Shown here: positions 1 through 9,346 of the stretch, piece by piece
Layout: each line of letters starts with the position of its first letter
Numbering within the stretch: position 1 is the first letter of the stretch
Source: Hyphomicrobiales bacterium
GTDB taxonomy: Bacteria > Pseudomonadota > Alphaproteobacteria > Rhizobiales > Xanthobacteraceae
Assembly (NCBI GenBank): GCA_021732215.1
Contig: JAKFVL010000001.1
Coordinates: 1-64,000, forward strand
DNA: 64,000 nucleotides
Reading direction: 5' to 3'
Made by a program: the position numbers and the translations under genes
The notes under the pieces: model-generated
What the model saw: the letters and a program-made list of their open reading frames with translations, nothing else
What the model was told of the DNA's origin: nothing
Databases searched by the model: none

Positions 1-13
1 AACTATTGATTCT

Positions 14-30
14 ATTGATATATATTCAAT
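14..30. other. AT-rich near-palindrome at left edge
   Basis: The first ~60 bases are clearly richer in A and T than the rest of the window. They hold the inverted pair ATTGA / TCAAT around a TATATAT core, with another ATTGAT just before it. It lies beyond the 3' end of the dehydratase gene. No gene is visible here, and the role (terminator remnant, regulator site of a gene outside the window, or chance) cannot be decided. Confidence 0.3.
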
Positions 31-69
31 GTTCAGCACTCAAGGTTCAAAATTGTTTCGATTTAGAGG

Positions 70-1986
70 CTAAGCGGCGCCCGTCTTGAATTCCGGAATG
101 GCGTCGCGAAGCACGGCGAGAATAACCTCGCGCTCCTTGCTTTTCACGGCCTTGTCGAGTGTCGATAACCACATCCGCAAGGATGCCAGCGGCGGTTGGT
201 TTGGGCGCGCAGCAACAATTCCCGCCATGCCGATTTCCGCCGTCGGCTCTTCGTGGGCGAACAGAATCTCGTTGAGCCGCTCGCCGGGGCGGAGGCCGGT
301 GAACGCGATCTCGATATCGTACCCGGGCTGCAAACCCGATAGCCGGATCAGCCGTTCGGCAAGATCGACAATTTTTACCGGCTGGCCCATGTTCAGAACG
401 TACACAGACACATCCATCCGCTGCGGTCCGAGAGCGTGCGTCGCCGCCGTGATCACCAGATCGCATGCTTCGCGAATGGTCATGAAGTAGCGCACCATAT
501 CCGGATGTGTAACCGTAATGGGGCCACCCGCTTCGATCTGAGCCTTGAATTTCGGCACGACCGATCCGTTCGATGCCAGTACATTGCCGAAGCGGACCGA
601 GATCAACCGCATCGACGCACTGGAACTGCGCGTCGCAAGTTCGCGATCGAGTGCTTGACAGTACATCTCGGCAAATCGCTTCGTCAGACCGAGCATCGAG
701 ACCGGCTCGATGGCTTTGTCAGTTGAAATCATCACCATCGCTTGGGCGCCGGCTGCATCAGCCGCATCCGCGACGTTGACGGTGCCGAAGATATTGGTCT
801 TTACGGCCTCGCTCCAATCGCGCTCCAGGATGGGGACGTGCTTCAGGGCTGCAGCATGAAAAACGATATCCGGTTTGAATTCGGACAGCAGTTGCAGGAT
901 GCGATCGCGGTCTCTCACGTCTGCGATGTGGGCGCTTATTCTGGCCTCGGGAAACCGCGCTTGAAGAATTTCGGCGATCGCATACAGCGCCGGCTCTGAA
1001 TTCTCGACAATCAAAAGGCGCGATCCGCCGAAAGTGAGAACGCGCTCACATATCTCTGCGCCGATCGATCCGCCTCCACCGGTCACGACAACCGACTTTC
1101 CGCTGACCAGCGCTTTCAGCCGCTGATATTCGATCTTCACGCTTGGCCGTAACAGCAGGTCTTCGACCGCAACCGGGGCAAGACGAAGCGCCTCCCCTTC
1201 ATCTTGAAGACGCGGCAGACGACTGACCGTCAGTCCAAGCCGCCGTGCGCGGGTGAGAACCGACTCGGGATTGGCATCCTGCTCGAACGCCGACGGCAGC
1301 ATCACGACACGATCGATCGACTTTTCCCGGCGCGCGAAATCCGCCACCACATCGGACAGGTCGTCGATTCCTCCCAGCACCGCGATCCCGCGCAGCGATT
1401 GACCACGATCCGCGCGCGAGGGCGACAGAAGCCCGACCGGCGACAGCTTCTTGATCGCCCCGCTTTCAATCGCGCGCAGGAACAATTCCGCATCGGCCGT
1501 CCGCCCAATGAGCAAAGCGGGTGAAGCATCGACGGCGCGCGCATGATTGAGCGTGCGAACATAACGGAAGTAACGATATGAGAGCCGCAAGGCGCTGAGA
1601 AAGGCGACCTGGACAAACCAATAGATAACGATTGTAGTCTTGCCGAAGAAGAAAGCGCCAAAAACGTTCGGTGCGACAAAAATATAATCCAGAATGAGCA
1701 GTGCGACAGACAACACTGTCGCAACCCGCATGATGTTGAAAAGATCGGGGATAGAAATAAAGCGCCACTTGGTGGTGGTGAGACCGAAGACGTAACAGAC
1801 GACGATGCTGAGAACGACAAACGACGGCAGCAAACTGAGCAATGTCGGGATGCGCTCTGTCAGATTTTCTCCTTCGAAGCGCAGGTAGAAGCTGACGACG
1901 ACGGCCAATGCCGTGACGATCGCGTCGTGAAGCGCGATCAATCCGTTTCGCCAGGTCAAATTCCTGAGACGGTTCATGCCGAACAT
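70..1986 (-). CDS. membrane-anchored nucleotide-sugar 4,6-dehydratase (CapD/WbpM/PglF type)
   Basis: Large (~638 aa) polysaccharide-biosynthesis dehydratase, expected to make a UDP-4-keto-6-deoxy-HexNAc at the inner membrane. Four hydrophobic segments occupy roughly the first 150 residues. A linker Rossmann-like domain (ALLIGRTADAELF) follows, then the catalytic SDR domain starting at VVVTGGGGSIGAE (about residue 300). The active-site region reads STDKAIEPVSMLGLTKR, with Met in place of the usual SDR Tyr before Lys, as is normal in the FlaA1/PglF/WbpM branch. The start is uncertain: ATG at 1986 or 1977, or GTG at 2019, which would overlap the end of hldE. It lies last in an apparent hldD-hldE-dehydratase operon. 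The family is secure, but the exact sugar product is inferred. Confidence 0.88.
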   Translation of the reverse strand: MFGMNRLRNLTWRNGLIALHDAIVTALAVVVSFYLRFEGENLTERIPTLLSLLPSFVVLSIVVCYVFGLTTTKWRFISIPDLFNIMRVATVLSVALLILDYIFVAPNVFGAFFFGKTTIVIYWFVQVAFLSALRLSYRYFRYVRTLNHARAVDASPALLIGRTADAELFLRAIESGAIKKLSPVGLLSPSRADRGQSLRGIAVLGGIDDLSDVVADFARREKSIDRVVMLPSAFEQDANPESVLTRARRLGLTVSRLPRLQDEGEALRLAPVAVEDLLLRPSVKIEYQRLKALVSGKSVVVTGGGGSIGAEICERVLTFGGSRLLIVENSEPALYAIAEILQARFPEARISAHIADVRDRDRILQLLSEFKPDIVFHAAALKHVPILERDWSEAVKTNIFGTVNVADAADAAGAQAMVMISTDKAIEPVSMLGLTKRFAEMYCQALDRELATRSSSASMRLISVRFGNVLASNGSVVPKFKAQIEAGGPITVTHPDMVRYFMTIREACDLVITAATHALGPQRMDVSVYVLNMGQPVKIVDLAERLIRLSGLQPGYDIEIAFTGLRPGERLNEILFAHEEPTAEIGMAGIVAARPNQPPLASLRMWLSTLDKAVKSKEREVILAVLRDAIPEFKTGAA

Positions 1987-2005
1987 GCCGATAGACCAAC
2001 AACGC

Positions 2006-3478
2006 TCATGTCCGCCCACCCCGCGCCCGCTTCACCAGCGACGTGGTGCTGAAGCCTTCGAGCAGATCAATCAACAAAACCTCTCCGCCGTGTGCGGTCA
2101 CGATCTCATGGCCGACGACCTGCTCGCGGGTATAGTCGCCGCCCTTGACCAGCACGCTTGGCCTGATCTGCGTGATGAGCTTGAGCGGCGTATCGTCCTC
2201 GAAGATCACGACCAGATCGACCGCCTCCAGCGATGCCAGCACCTCGGCTCGGGCGCGTTCGTTCTGAACCGGGCGCTCCGGTCCTTTGAGCCGCTTGACG
2301 GATGCATCGCTGTTGAGGCCGACGATCAGGCGGTCGCACGCGGCCCTCGCCTGTGTGATGACCTTGACGTGGCCGGGATGCAGGATGTCGAAACAACCAT
2401 TGGTGAAGCCTACCCGAAGATCGTTGCGACGCCATTCTGCAAGACGCGCATCCAGTTCGGCGGGAGCCGACACGATCTTTTCCTCAGCCGCCAGCGAAGC
2501 GTGCGGCAGCAGTTTCCCGCGCAACTCGGCGATTGAGACCGTTGCTGTCCCTTTCTTGCCGACCGCAACGGCAGCGGCTGCATTGGCAGCGCGCAACGCC
2601 GTATCCCAGGTCGCGCCTGCAGCCAGCGCGACGGCGAGCACGGCTGCGACCGTGTCCCCCGCACCGGAGACATCGCGCACTTTCACAGGATGCGCCGGCA
2701 CATGGATCGCGTCGCCCTGCCGGGTGACCAGCGTCATGCCGAACTCGCTCTGGGTCACGAGCATCGCTTCGCTGTCGGTCTGTTGCATCGAGACGTGCGC
2801 CGCATCGGAAATCTCGGCGTGCGTTTGCGCAGGGCTGCGTGTGGCGTCGGCGAATTCCTTGCGATTGGGCGTCAGGATCGACGCACCGCGATAGATCGTA
2901 AAATCCATGTTCTTCGGATCGACGATGACGCGCTTGCCGAGCCTGCGCGCCGTGTTGATGGTGTTGCGTATCACGGTTTCGGTCAGCACGCCCTTGGCAT
3001 AATCGGATAGCAGGACGATATCGGCACGCGGCAGCATCGCCGCGATTGCATCGATCAATGTCCGCTCGACCGCAGACGCGGCGGGCTCCGCCTTCTCCCA
3101 ATCGGCGCGCAGCATATGGGTCGAGAAATGCTCCGACACGAAGCGGACTTTGCGCGTGGTCGGACGCGACGAATCGACGACGAGCATCGGCTCGATCAAT
3201 GGCTCGGCATCGAACTGGGCCTTCAGCAGACGGCCCGCGTCGTCGTCGCCGACGATGCCGACAAAGATACAGCGCGCACCGAGTGCTGCGATGTTACGCG
3301 CCACGTTGCCGGCGCCGCCGACGTTGATCTCGCTACGTTGAACCGCGATCACCGGCGCGGGCGCCTCCGGCGAAATGCGCGCGACCTCGCCATAGACGAA
3401 CTCGTCCAGCATCAGGTCGCCGATGCACAGCACCGTCTGCCGGACCATCGCGTTCGACAACGTGTCGAAATCAAGCAT
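2006..3478 (-). CDS. hldE: bifunctional heptose-7-phosphate kinase / heptose-1-phosphate adenylyltransferase
   Basis: Makes ADP-D-glycero-beta-D-manno-heptose for the LPS inner core. The kinase activity forms heptose 1,7-bisphosphate, and the second domain adenylylates heptose 1-phosphate after GmhB acts. The 490-aa protein has a PfkB/ribokinase domain over residues ~1-320, with glycine-rich [11 protein letters not shown] and the catalytic-loop motif SGAGDT at 271-276. A cytidylyltransferase-fold domain from ~355 has [13 protein letters not shown], with HPGH at 367-370. Length and domain order match full-length HldE (RfaE). It starts 20 bp after hldD on the same strand, and its stop lies 20-37 bp from the likely start of the dehydratase. 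All other ADP-heptose genes lie within 5 kb. Confidence 0.96.
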   Translation of the reverse strand: MLDFDTLSNAMVRQTVLCIGDLMLDEFVYGEVARISPEAPAPVIAVQRSEINVGGAGNVARNIAALGARCIFVGIVGDDDAGRLLKAQFDAEPLIEPMLVVDSSRPTTRKVRFVSEHFSTHMLRADWEKAEPAASAVERTLIDAIAAMLPRADIVLLSDYAKGVLTETVIRNTINTARRLGKRVIVDPKNMDFTIYRGASILTPNRKEFADATRSPAQTHAEISDAAHVSMQQTDSEAMLVTQSEFGMTLVTRQGDAIHVPAHPVKVRDVSGAGDTVAAVLAVALAAGATWDTALRAANAAAAVAVGKKGTATVSIAELRGKLLPHASLAAEEKIVSAPAELDARLAEWRRNDLRVGFTNGCFDILHPGHVKVITQARAACDRLIVGLNSDASVKRLKGPERPVQNERARAEVLASLEAVDLVVIFEDDTPLKLITQIRPSVLVKGGDYTREQVVGHEIVTAHGGEVLLIDLLEGFSTTSLVKRARGGRT

Positions 3479-3498
3479 CGAGGAAGCCCTTCATCCGC

Positions 3499-4479
3499 TC
3501 AACGGTAGCGGTCCGGTTTGTCGAGAAACCCCTTCACGTAGGTATCCACCGCGGCTTCGAGCGGCGTGAAGCCCCCGTTATAACCGGCGCGATGCAAGCG
3601 TTCGACGCTGGCCTGGGTAAAGTACTGGTAGCTGCCGCGAATCCGCTCAGGCATATCGATATACTGGATGGCGGGCAACGTTCCGAGCGCACGATAGGCG
3701 GCAAGCATCAGCTCGCGAAAGCTGCGTGCTTCGCCCGTTCCAACATTGAAGATGCCGCTGACCTGCGGCGTCGCCAGCAGCCAGTTGATGATGCGAACCA
3801 CGTCATCCACGTAGATGAAATCGCGGCGCTGGTCGCCGTCGGCGATGCCGTCGCGGTGCGACTTGAAGAGCTGAACGGGGCGGCCCGCCTTGATGTCATC
3901 GAAGCGGCTGGTCAGCACGCTCATCATCGAGCCCTTATGGGCTTCGTTAGGCCCGAACACATTGAAGAATTTCAACCCGGCCCACTGCGGCGGCAGCTGC
4001 TCGCCTTTGGCGGCACGCGCTGCGACGGCCATGTCGAACAGATGCTTGCTCCAGCCGTAAAGGTTCATCGGCCGCAACTGCTTCAGTGCGATCAGGTCAT
4101 CGCTATCGCCGAAACCGCCATGGCCGTCGCCATAGGTCGCCGCGGAGGACGCATAGATGAATGGCGTCTTGTGCTCCGTGCACCAGTCGAGCAGGCGCAG
4201 CGACAGCTTGAAATTCGTCTCGATCACGAGGTCGCCGTCAGTCGCCGTCGTCTCGGAGATAGCGCCGAGGTGGATTACAGCGTCGAGCTTGCGGCCATCG
4301 AGCCAGTCGAACAGGTCAGCGGGCGAGACGAAATCGGCAAGCTGGCGCTTGGCGAGGTTTCGCCATTTGCCGTCATGGCCGAGAAAATCGTTGACCGCCA
4401 CGTCGGTGCGGCCGGCCTCGTTGAGGGCCGCCACCACGTTCGATCCGATGAACCCGGCCCCGCCGGTGACAAGCAGCAT
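3499..4479 (-). CDS. hldD: ADP-L-glycero-D-manno-heptose 6-epimerase
   Basis: Final step of ADP-heptose synthesis: epimerises the C6 position of ADP-D,D-heptose to the L,D form used by WaaC and WaaF. The 326-aa extended-SDR protein starts MLLVTGGAGFIGSNVV (NAD-binding GxxGxxG). It has ASSAATYGDG and the catalytic YGWSK motif, with a sugar-binding region SHRDGIADGDQRRDFIYVDD typical of HldD (RfaD). It is the first gene of the leftward group, diverging from waaF across a 188-bp gap that must hold both promoters. Confidence 0.95.
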   Translation of the reverse strand: MLLVTGGAGFIGSNVVAALNEAGRTDVAVNDFLGHDGKWRNLAKRQLADFVSPADLFDWLDGRKLDAVIHLGAISETTATDGDLVIETNFKLSLRLLDWCTEHKTPFIYASSAATYGDGHGGFGDSDDLIALKQLRPMNLYGWSKHLFDMAVAARAAKGEQLPPQWAGLKFFNVFGPNEAHKGSMMSVLTSRFDDIKAGRPVQLFKSHRDGIADGDQRRDFIYVDDVVRIINWLLATPQVSGIFNVGTGEARSFRELMLAAYRALGTLPAIQYIDMPERIRGSYQYFTQASVERLHRAGYNGGFTPLEAAVDTYVKGFLDKPDRYR

Positions 4480-4667
4480 ACTGTCCGCCCCGAAATTCCG
4501 GGGTCACCATTGCCCCACGAGCGCCTCACAGGCAACCGGCCTCCACCGGCGTGGTGAACCCGCTCGGCTATCTTGGAAATTCTCGCTGGACGGAGAGCTT
4601 TTCGGGCGCTACCCGGCTATCTGCTGGCGTCCTGACCGCCGCCAAGGAACGCCGGGTCCATATAATA

Positions 4668-5732
4668 ATGGATTACAATTCACTTCTTGATCGCATGACG
4701 AGCGCGCCTGATCGCTCAGAGACGAGCCCGGTCCTGCTGATCCCATACATGTGGATCGGGGATTTTGTCCGGTGTCACACCGTGATCCGCGTGCTGAAGG
4801 ATCGCTGGCCGAACCGCCCGGTCGATGTGCTGACCACCAGGCTCTGCGCGCCCCTGCTCGACTATATGCCGGGCGTGCGGTCCGGAATTCTCTCCGACCT
4901 GCCTCGGGGAAGCATCGCAATCGGGCGTCAGTGGGCCCTCGCCGATATTTTGCGGAAGAACGGCTACGGCGCATCGCTGGTGATGCCACGTACGTGGAAG
5001 GCGGCGCTGGCGCCTGCACTCGCCGGCATTCCTCAACGCACCGGCTTCGTCGGCGAAGTCCGCTTTGGTCTGTTGAACGATTGGCGGTGGGGCGAACGCT
5101 CCCTCCCCCGCATGGTCGATTGCCTGTCCGCTCTCGCGCTGCCGCCGAACAACGAATTGCCGATGGATTGGCCCGAGCCGCAACTCCTCGTCAGCAAATC
5201 GGACATCGACGCATGGCGCTCCGCGCAAACGCTGGGCGCCAACAAGGCCATCGCGCTCGCACCGGGGGCGGTCGGGCCCGCGAAGCGGTGGAGCTATTAT
5301 GCAGAAGCCGCAAGGGACCTCACAGCACGCGGTTACGATGTGTGGGTGATCGGCGGGCCTGGCGAGAAAGCCGCCGCGGCCGACATTGTCCGCGCAGCCG
5401 GCCCGCAGGCGCGCGATCTGACTGGCGACGATCTGCGCAATGGCATCATGGCGCTCGCTGCCGCGGACCTCGTCATCTCCAACGACTCCGGCTTGCTGCA
5501 TGTAGCGGCTGCGATCGGCTCGCCGACGATCGGCATTTTCGGGCCGACCAGTCCGTTTCACTACGCGCCGCTCAATCCCATCGATGCGATCATCGAGACA
5601 AAGACCGAGGTGTCATGTCGGCCGTGCCACAAGCCGACATGCCGGATGCAGCATCACCGATGTATGCGTGACATCCCGGTCAGCGATGTGATTGGCGCAG
5701 CCGACAGGACGCTTCAGGCTGCACTCCGTTGA
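4668..5732 (+). CDS. waaF: lipopolysaccharide heptosyltransferase II (GT9)
   Basis: Transfers the second L,D-heptose from ADP-heptose to the LPS inner core on the cytoplasmic face of the inner membrane. About 354 residues. GT9 features are the N-terminal MWIGDFVRCHTVIRVLKDRWP, the donor-site GAVGPAKRWSYYAEAA, and NDSGLLHVAAAIGSPTIGIFGPTSP. The C-terminus has a Cys cluster (CRPCHKPTCRMQHHRCM), as in other WaaF proteins. I use the ATG at 4668: the frame is open upstream, but the homologous region begins only here. It is followed by gmhA and gmhB, so it leads a rightward heptose operon diverging from hldD. Confidence 0.93.
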   Translation: MDYNSLLDRMTSAPDRSETSPVLLIPYMWIGDFVRCHTVIRVLKDRWPNRPVDVLTTRLCAPLLDYMPGVRSGILSDLPRGSIAIGRQWALADILRKNGYGASLVMPRTWKAALAPALAGIPQRTGFVGEVRFGLLNDWRWGERSLPRMVDCLSALALPPNNELPMDWPEPQLLVSKSDIDAWRSAQTLGANKAIALAPGAVGPAKRWSYYAEAARDLTARGYDVWVIGGPGEKAAAADIVRAAGPQARDLTGDDLRNGIMALAAADLVISNDSGLLHVAAAIGSPTIGIFGPTSPFHYAPLNPIDAIIETKTEVSCRPCHKPTCRMQHHRCMRDIPVSDVIGAADRTLQAALR

Positions 5733-5808
5733 CCACGAGAACGTGTTCGGCTTGCGCGCCGTTCGTACCGCCGCTACCACTGCGACACTGAAATTGACCG
5801 AGGCCCGC

Positions 5809-6390
5809 GTGAGCAACGATCCGATCGGTGACCATTTCAAGGCGTCGATGAACGGCCTCGCCGCCGCATCAGCGGACCTGGCGCTGCTTGCGCTCACCCG
5901 CGACATCGCAGCGACGATCGCGGACGCGCTGCGCAACGATCACAAGGTGCTCCTGATCGGCAATGGCGGCAGCGCTGCCGACGCGCAGCACATCGCCGCC
6001 GAACTGGTCGGGCGCTACAAGCAGGAGCGCCGCGGATATGCCGCGCTGGCGCTGACCACCGACACGTCCGCATTGACGGCAATCGGCAACGACTATGGCA
6101 TCGAGCGGATCTTCGCCCGTCAGGTCGAGGGATTGGGCCAACGCGGCGACGTGCTGATCGCACTGACGACATCCGGCCGCTCGTCCAACATCGTCGCGGC
6201 TCTCGAGCGCGCCCGCAAAGCCGGATTGAAAACGGTCGGCTTCACTGGCCTCAAGGGGGTGAGCCTGAACGCGCTCTGCGATCATCTCTTCATCGCACCG
6301 AGCAGCGACACTCCGGTGATCCAGCAAATTCACATGACGGCGCTGCATGCGATTTGCGACCATGTCGAACGAGCGCTGACGGCACCATGA
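5809..6390 (+). CDS. gmhA: sedoheptulose-7-phosphate isomerase
   Basis: First committed step of ADP-heptose synthesis: sedoheptulose 7-phosphate to D-glycero-D-manno-heptose 7-phosphate. It is a SIS-domain protein of 193 aa from the GTG at 5809, matching the usual ~192 aa of GmhA. Key motifs are [23 protein letters not shown] and [15 protein letters not shown]. An in-frame start further upstream (5692) would overlap waaF and add an unconserved extension. The stop overlaps the start of gmhB (ATGA), indicating translational coupling. Confidence 0.92.
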   Translation: MSNDPIGDHFKASMNGLAAASADLALLALTRDIAATIADALRNDHKVLLIGNGGSAADAQHIAAELVGRYKQERRGYAALALTTDTSALTAIGNDYGIERIFARQVEGLGQRGDVLIALTTSGRSSNIVAALERARKAGLKTVGFTGLKGVSLNALCDHLFIAPSSDTPVIQQIHMTALHAICDHVERALTAP

Positions 6391-6902
6391 TCCGCAGGCC
6401 AGCCGCGTTTCTCGATCGCGACGGCGTCATCAACATCGACGATGGCTATATCGGCACCCGCGAGCGCTTTCGCTGGGTAACAGGCGTTGCGCAAGCGATC
6501 CGCAAATTGAACGACGCGGGCTATCTGGTCTTCGTCGTGTCAAATCAATCCGGCGTGGCCCGCGGCATGTTCACCGAAGCCGATGTCAACACGCTGCACG
6601 ACTGGATGCGGAGCGAACTGGCACGGCAGGGCGCCGTGATCGACGATATCCGCTACTGCCCTTACCATACGGAAGGCAGCGTCGCGGCTTACCTGCGCGA
6701 CAGCGACTGGCGCAAGCCGAAACCAGGCATGCTGCTCGATCTGATGGCGTCGTGGCCGGTCGAGCGCGACGGCAGCTTCATGATCGGCGACAAGCCCAGC
6801 GATCTGGAAGCGGCATCGGCCGCGAACGTTCATGGCCATCTATTTGCCGGCGGCAATCTTGAGGTCTTCGTCGATGAGTTGCTGGCGCAAAAGCGCGGCT
6901 GA
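6387..6902 (+). CDS. gmhB: D-glycero-D-manno-heptose 1,7-bisphosphate 7-phosphatase
   Basis: Removes the 7-phosphate from heptose 1,7-bisphosphate between the two HldE reactions. It is a HAD-superfamily histidinol-phosphatase-like protein of 171 aa. Motif I is FLDRDGVIN, motif [14 protein letters not shown], and the late motifs are KPKPGML and [12 protein letters not shown]. The His/Cys cluster often seen in GmhB is reduced here to CPYH only. The start ATG overlaps the gmhA stop by ATGA. It is the last gene of the waaF-gmhA-gmhB unit. Confidence 0.93.
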   Translation: MIRRPAAFLDRDGVINIDDGYIGTRERFRWVTGVAQAIRKLNDAGYLVFVVSNQSGVARGMFTEADVNTLHDWMRSELARQGAVIDDIRYCPYHTEGSVAAYLRDSDWRKPKPGMLLDLMASWPVERDGSFMIGDKPSDLEAASAANVHGHLFAGGNLEVFVDELLAQKRG

Positions 6903-6911
6903 TTTCTATCG

Positions 6912-6951
6912 GGCATGATCTGGTTCAAAAACAGGTTCCCATCCCGGATCA
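6912..6951. repeat. short palindromic repeat, family A, copy 1 (degenerate)
   Basis: Copy of a ~45-bp element that begins CATGATC and runs through a GGTTCCCA-like core to a GGATCA end. Two better-preserved copies lie at 50242-50290 and 56360-56403. This copy has lost part of the right arm (GGATCAG). It sits in the gap between the convergent gmhB and waaC. Confidence 0.6.
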
Positions 6952-6974
6952 GTCCGCGACAGACTTTTCCGGTA

Positions 6975-7919
6975 TCAATCCAGCAGCGCCTCAGCCGCCT
7001 CGATCGCGCGCATGAACGACGGATACTGCACCCTCGCATCGAGAACAGTGATCGGTCCCGACCCGACCGGCCCGGTCAGCCCCGGATCGGTGGCGATGAA
7101 AATCGCAAGCAGCGGCACGCGATAGGCGGCGGCGAGATGCAGCAATCCGGTATCGACGCCGACGACCAGCGACGCACCGGCAAATGTTTGCGCGGTGACG
7201 TCGAGCGGCTGGCGCGGCAGAATGCGGCTGCCCTTGATCGCGCCGGCAAGGCGCTCACTTCGGACCCGCTCGGCCTGCGATCCCCATGGCAAGACCACGT
7301 CGAGCCCGCGCTTGGCCAGCCATTGCCCCAGCCCGATCCAGTCGACTTCGCGCCACTCCTTGGTGGCGCGCGATGTGCCGTGTTGGAGTATTGCGTAAGG
7401 AGCAGCGCCTGCGGGTTGCACGCGCCGTAGCCCATAATCGATCGCAGCGTCCGGTTGATAGCCAAGGGCAAGCCCCGTCAGCGTTCGATTTCGCGCCACC
7501 GCATGCAGGTCGCGCGAAACCATGTGCGTCACATCATAGAAGCTGGAGGCCAGCGGCTCGCGAATGCTGTGCCGGTCATAGCCGTGCTTTTGGCCTCTTG
7601 TGCCGCGAACGATCAGCGCGGAGCGAATGAGACCTTGAGTGTCGACCACGACCTCGTCAGCGCGCGCGCGTAGAGCCGCGCGAAACGCCTTGATCTCTTT
7701 CCACGTCGATAGCGCGAAAGGGGCAGATCGCCAGCGCCGTGCCGCGACGGGAATCACGTCGCCAACCGCCGGATGCAGCCGCGCGAGCGGTGCGAAATCC
7801 TCCTCGATGATCCAGGACAGTTTGCGACCTGGATAATGACGCGCTGCGTCGGTCACGGCCGGCATATGGTGCACCACGTCGCCGAGCGAGGAGGTCTTGA
7901 CGAAAAGAATGTCCCTCAT
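6975..7919 (-). CDS. waaC: lipopolysaccharide heptosyltransferase I (GT9)
   Basis: Adds the first heptose to Kdo of the LPS core using ADP-heptose. It has 314 aa from the ATG at 7919 (MRDILFVKTSSLGDVVHHMP); an in-frame start 9 bp upstream (7928) is less likely. The N-terminal KTSSLGDVVHHMPAV is diagnostic of WaaC. The donor site includes ILQHGTSRATKEWREVDW and GASLVVGVDTGLLHLAAAY. It is convergent with gmhB, with a palindromic repeat between the two stops. Confidence 0.92.
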   Translation of the reverse strand: MRDILFVKTSSLGDVVHHMPAVTDAARHYPGRKLSWIIEEDFAPLARLHPAVGDVIPVAARRWRSAPFALSTWKEIKAFRAALRARADEVVVDTQGLIRSALIVRGTRGQKHGYDRHSIREPLASSFYDVTHMVSRDLHAVARNRTLTGLALGYQPDAAIDYGLRRVQPAGAAPYAILQHGTSRATKEWREVDWIGLGQWLAKRGLDVVLPWGSQAERVRSERLAGAIKGSRILPRQPLDVTAQTFAGASLVVGVDTGLLHLAAAYRVPLLAIFIATDPGLTGPVGSGPITVLDARVQYPSFMRAIEAAEALLD

Positions 7920-8118
7920 CGGCACCACGGGCTGAAACGGCGGGATAACAGGTCAGGATTTGGCAACCATACCAAGGATTCCCGGCGCAAAAGCCCGCAA
8001 ATCCCGCCTCGACGGACTGGCTTATACCTCAATTCCATTCTTTGACGACACCGTAGGATCGATTTCGACGCCGTCAGGCATGCGCGTTAACGGCCGTTAG
8101 CTTTCTGGAGTGCTCATC

Positions 8119-9132
8119 ATGACTGTCCTCGTCACCGGCGGCGCCGGCTACATCGGAAGTCATACCGTGCGTGCGCTCGCCGACGCCGGCGAGAGCGTCG
8201 TCGTGATCGACGATCTGAGCACAGGCTTCTCGGCTTTCCTGCCCGAGAACGCGCCGCTATTCATCGGCGACGCCGCGGACGAGAACCTCGTCGAAGGCGT
8301 CATCGCATCCCACGGCGTCGATGCCATCATCCATTTCGCCGGTTCGATCGTGGTGCCGGATTCGGTCCGCGATCCGCTCGGCTATTACCGCAACAACACG
8401 ATGACGACCCGCAACCTGCTCAACGTCGCCGTGCGGCAGAACGTCAAACGTTTCATCTTCTCATCGACCGCCGCGGTCTACGGCAATCCCGAGCGAACGC
8501 CGGTGCCGGAAGAAGCGCCGACACGGCCGACATCGCCCTACGGCTCGTCGAAACTGATGACGGAGATCATGCTGCACGACGTCGCGGCCGCCCACGCATT
8601 GAAGTTCGTGGCTCTGCGCTATTTCAATGTCGCAGGCGCCGATCCAGACTGCCGCATCGGCCTTGCGACCGTCGGCGCGACGCATCTTCTCAAGATCGCG
8701 GTCGAAGCCGCCACCGGACAGCGCGCCAAGATCGACGTGTTCGGCACCGACTATCCGACGCCGGACGGAAGCTGCATCCGCGACTTCATCCACGTCAGCG
8801 ATCTGGCCGAAGCGCATCGTTCCGCGCTCGCGTATCTCCGCAACGGCGGTCACTCGGCGACGCTGAATTGCGGTTATGGCCGCGGCTATTCCGTTCTTGA
8901 GGTCATCGACGCCGTGCGCCGCGTGTCAGGCCGGAATTTTGCCGTCCAGTTTGCCGAACGCCGCCCTGGCGACATCATGACCATGATCGCCGATACTGCG
9001 CGCATTCGCGGCACACTCGACTGGACGCCGCGTTTCGACAATCTCGATACCATCGTGACCCACGCGCTCGCCTGGGAAGAAAAGCTGCTCCGCGACCGCG
9101 AGACCAGCAACCAGCACGCCATTCCGGCCTGA
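8119..9132 (+). CDS. galE: UDP-glucose 4-epimerase
   Basis: Interconverts UDP-glucose and UDP-galactose for core and polysaccharide synthesis. The 337-aa extended SDR has MTVLVTGGAGYIGSHTVRAL (NAD site), FSSTAAVYGNPE and catalytic YGSSK. GalE-specific features are DLSTGF near residue 35 and CIRDFIHVSDLAEAH. The start is the ATG at 8119; a second upstream start (8110) is in frame and cannot be excluded. It appears to be a single transcription unit; a possible hairpin follows the stop. Confidence 0.92.
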   Translation: MTVLVTGGAGYIGSHTVRALADAGESVVVIDDLSTGFSAFLPENAPLFIGDAADENLVEGVIASHGVDAIIHFAGSIVVPDSVRDPLGYYRNNTMTTRNLLNVAVRQNVKRFIFSSTAAVYGNPERTPVPEEAPTRPTSPYGSSKLMTEIMLHDVAAAHALKFVALRYFNVAGADPDCRIGLATVGATHLLKIAVEAATGQRAKIDVFGTDYPTPDGSCIRDFIHVSDLAEAHRSALAYLRNGGHSATLNCGYGRGYSVLEVIDAVRRVSGRNFAVQFAERRPGDIMTMIADTARIRGTLDWTPRFDNLDTIVTHALAWEEKLLRDRETSNQHAIPA

Positions 9133-9140
9133 TCCGGAAC

Positions 9141-9171
9141 GTTTTTCGAGCGCCGATTTCGCTTGAAAAAC
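9141..9171. terminator. possible hairpin after galE
   Basis: GTTTTTCGAGCG and CGCTTGAAAAAC form an imperfect 12-bp stem (one wobble) 8 bp after the galE stop. There is no clear T-tract after the stem apart from the A/T arms themselves, so the terminator role is tentative. Confidence 0.4.
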
Positions 9172-9346
9172 GGCGGCGTCGCGGGCAAACAGACGCCAGC
9201 GAAACGGTGGGCCTTACGGTTCGCATAATCGAATAAGTCAAGTTTTCACAATAACTTGCCTTGGCTGCTGAGCCCGTTCAACGGCATATCGGGCCGAAGA
9301 CGTGTAAAATTCACGGCATGTTCCAAACGTCGCCGACAGATTGCGG

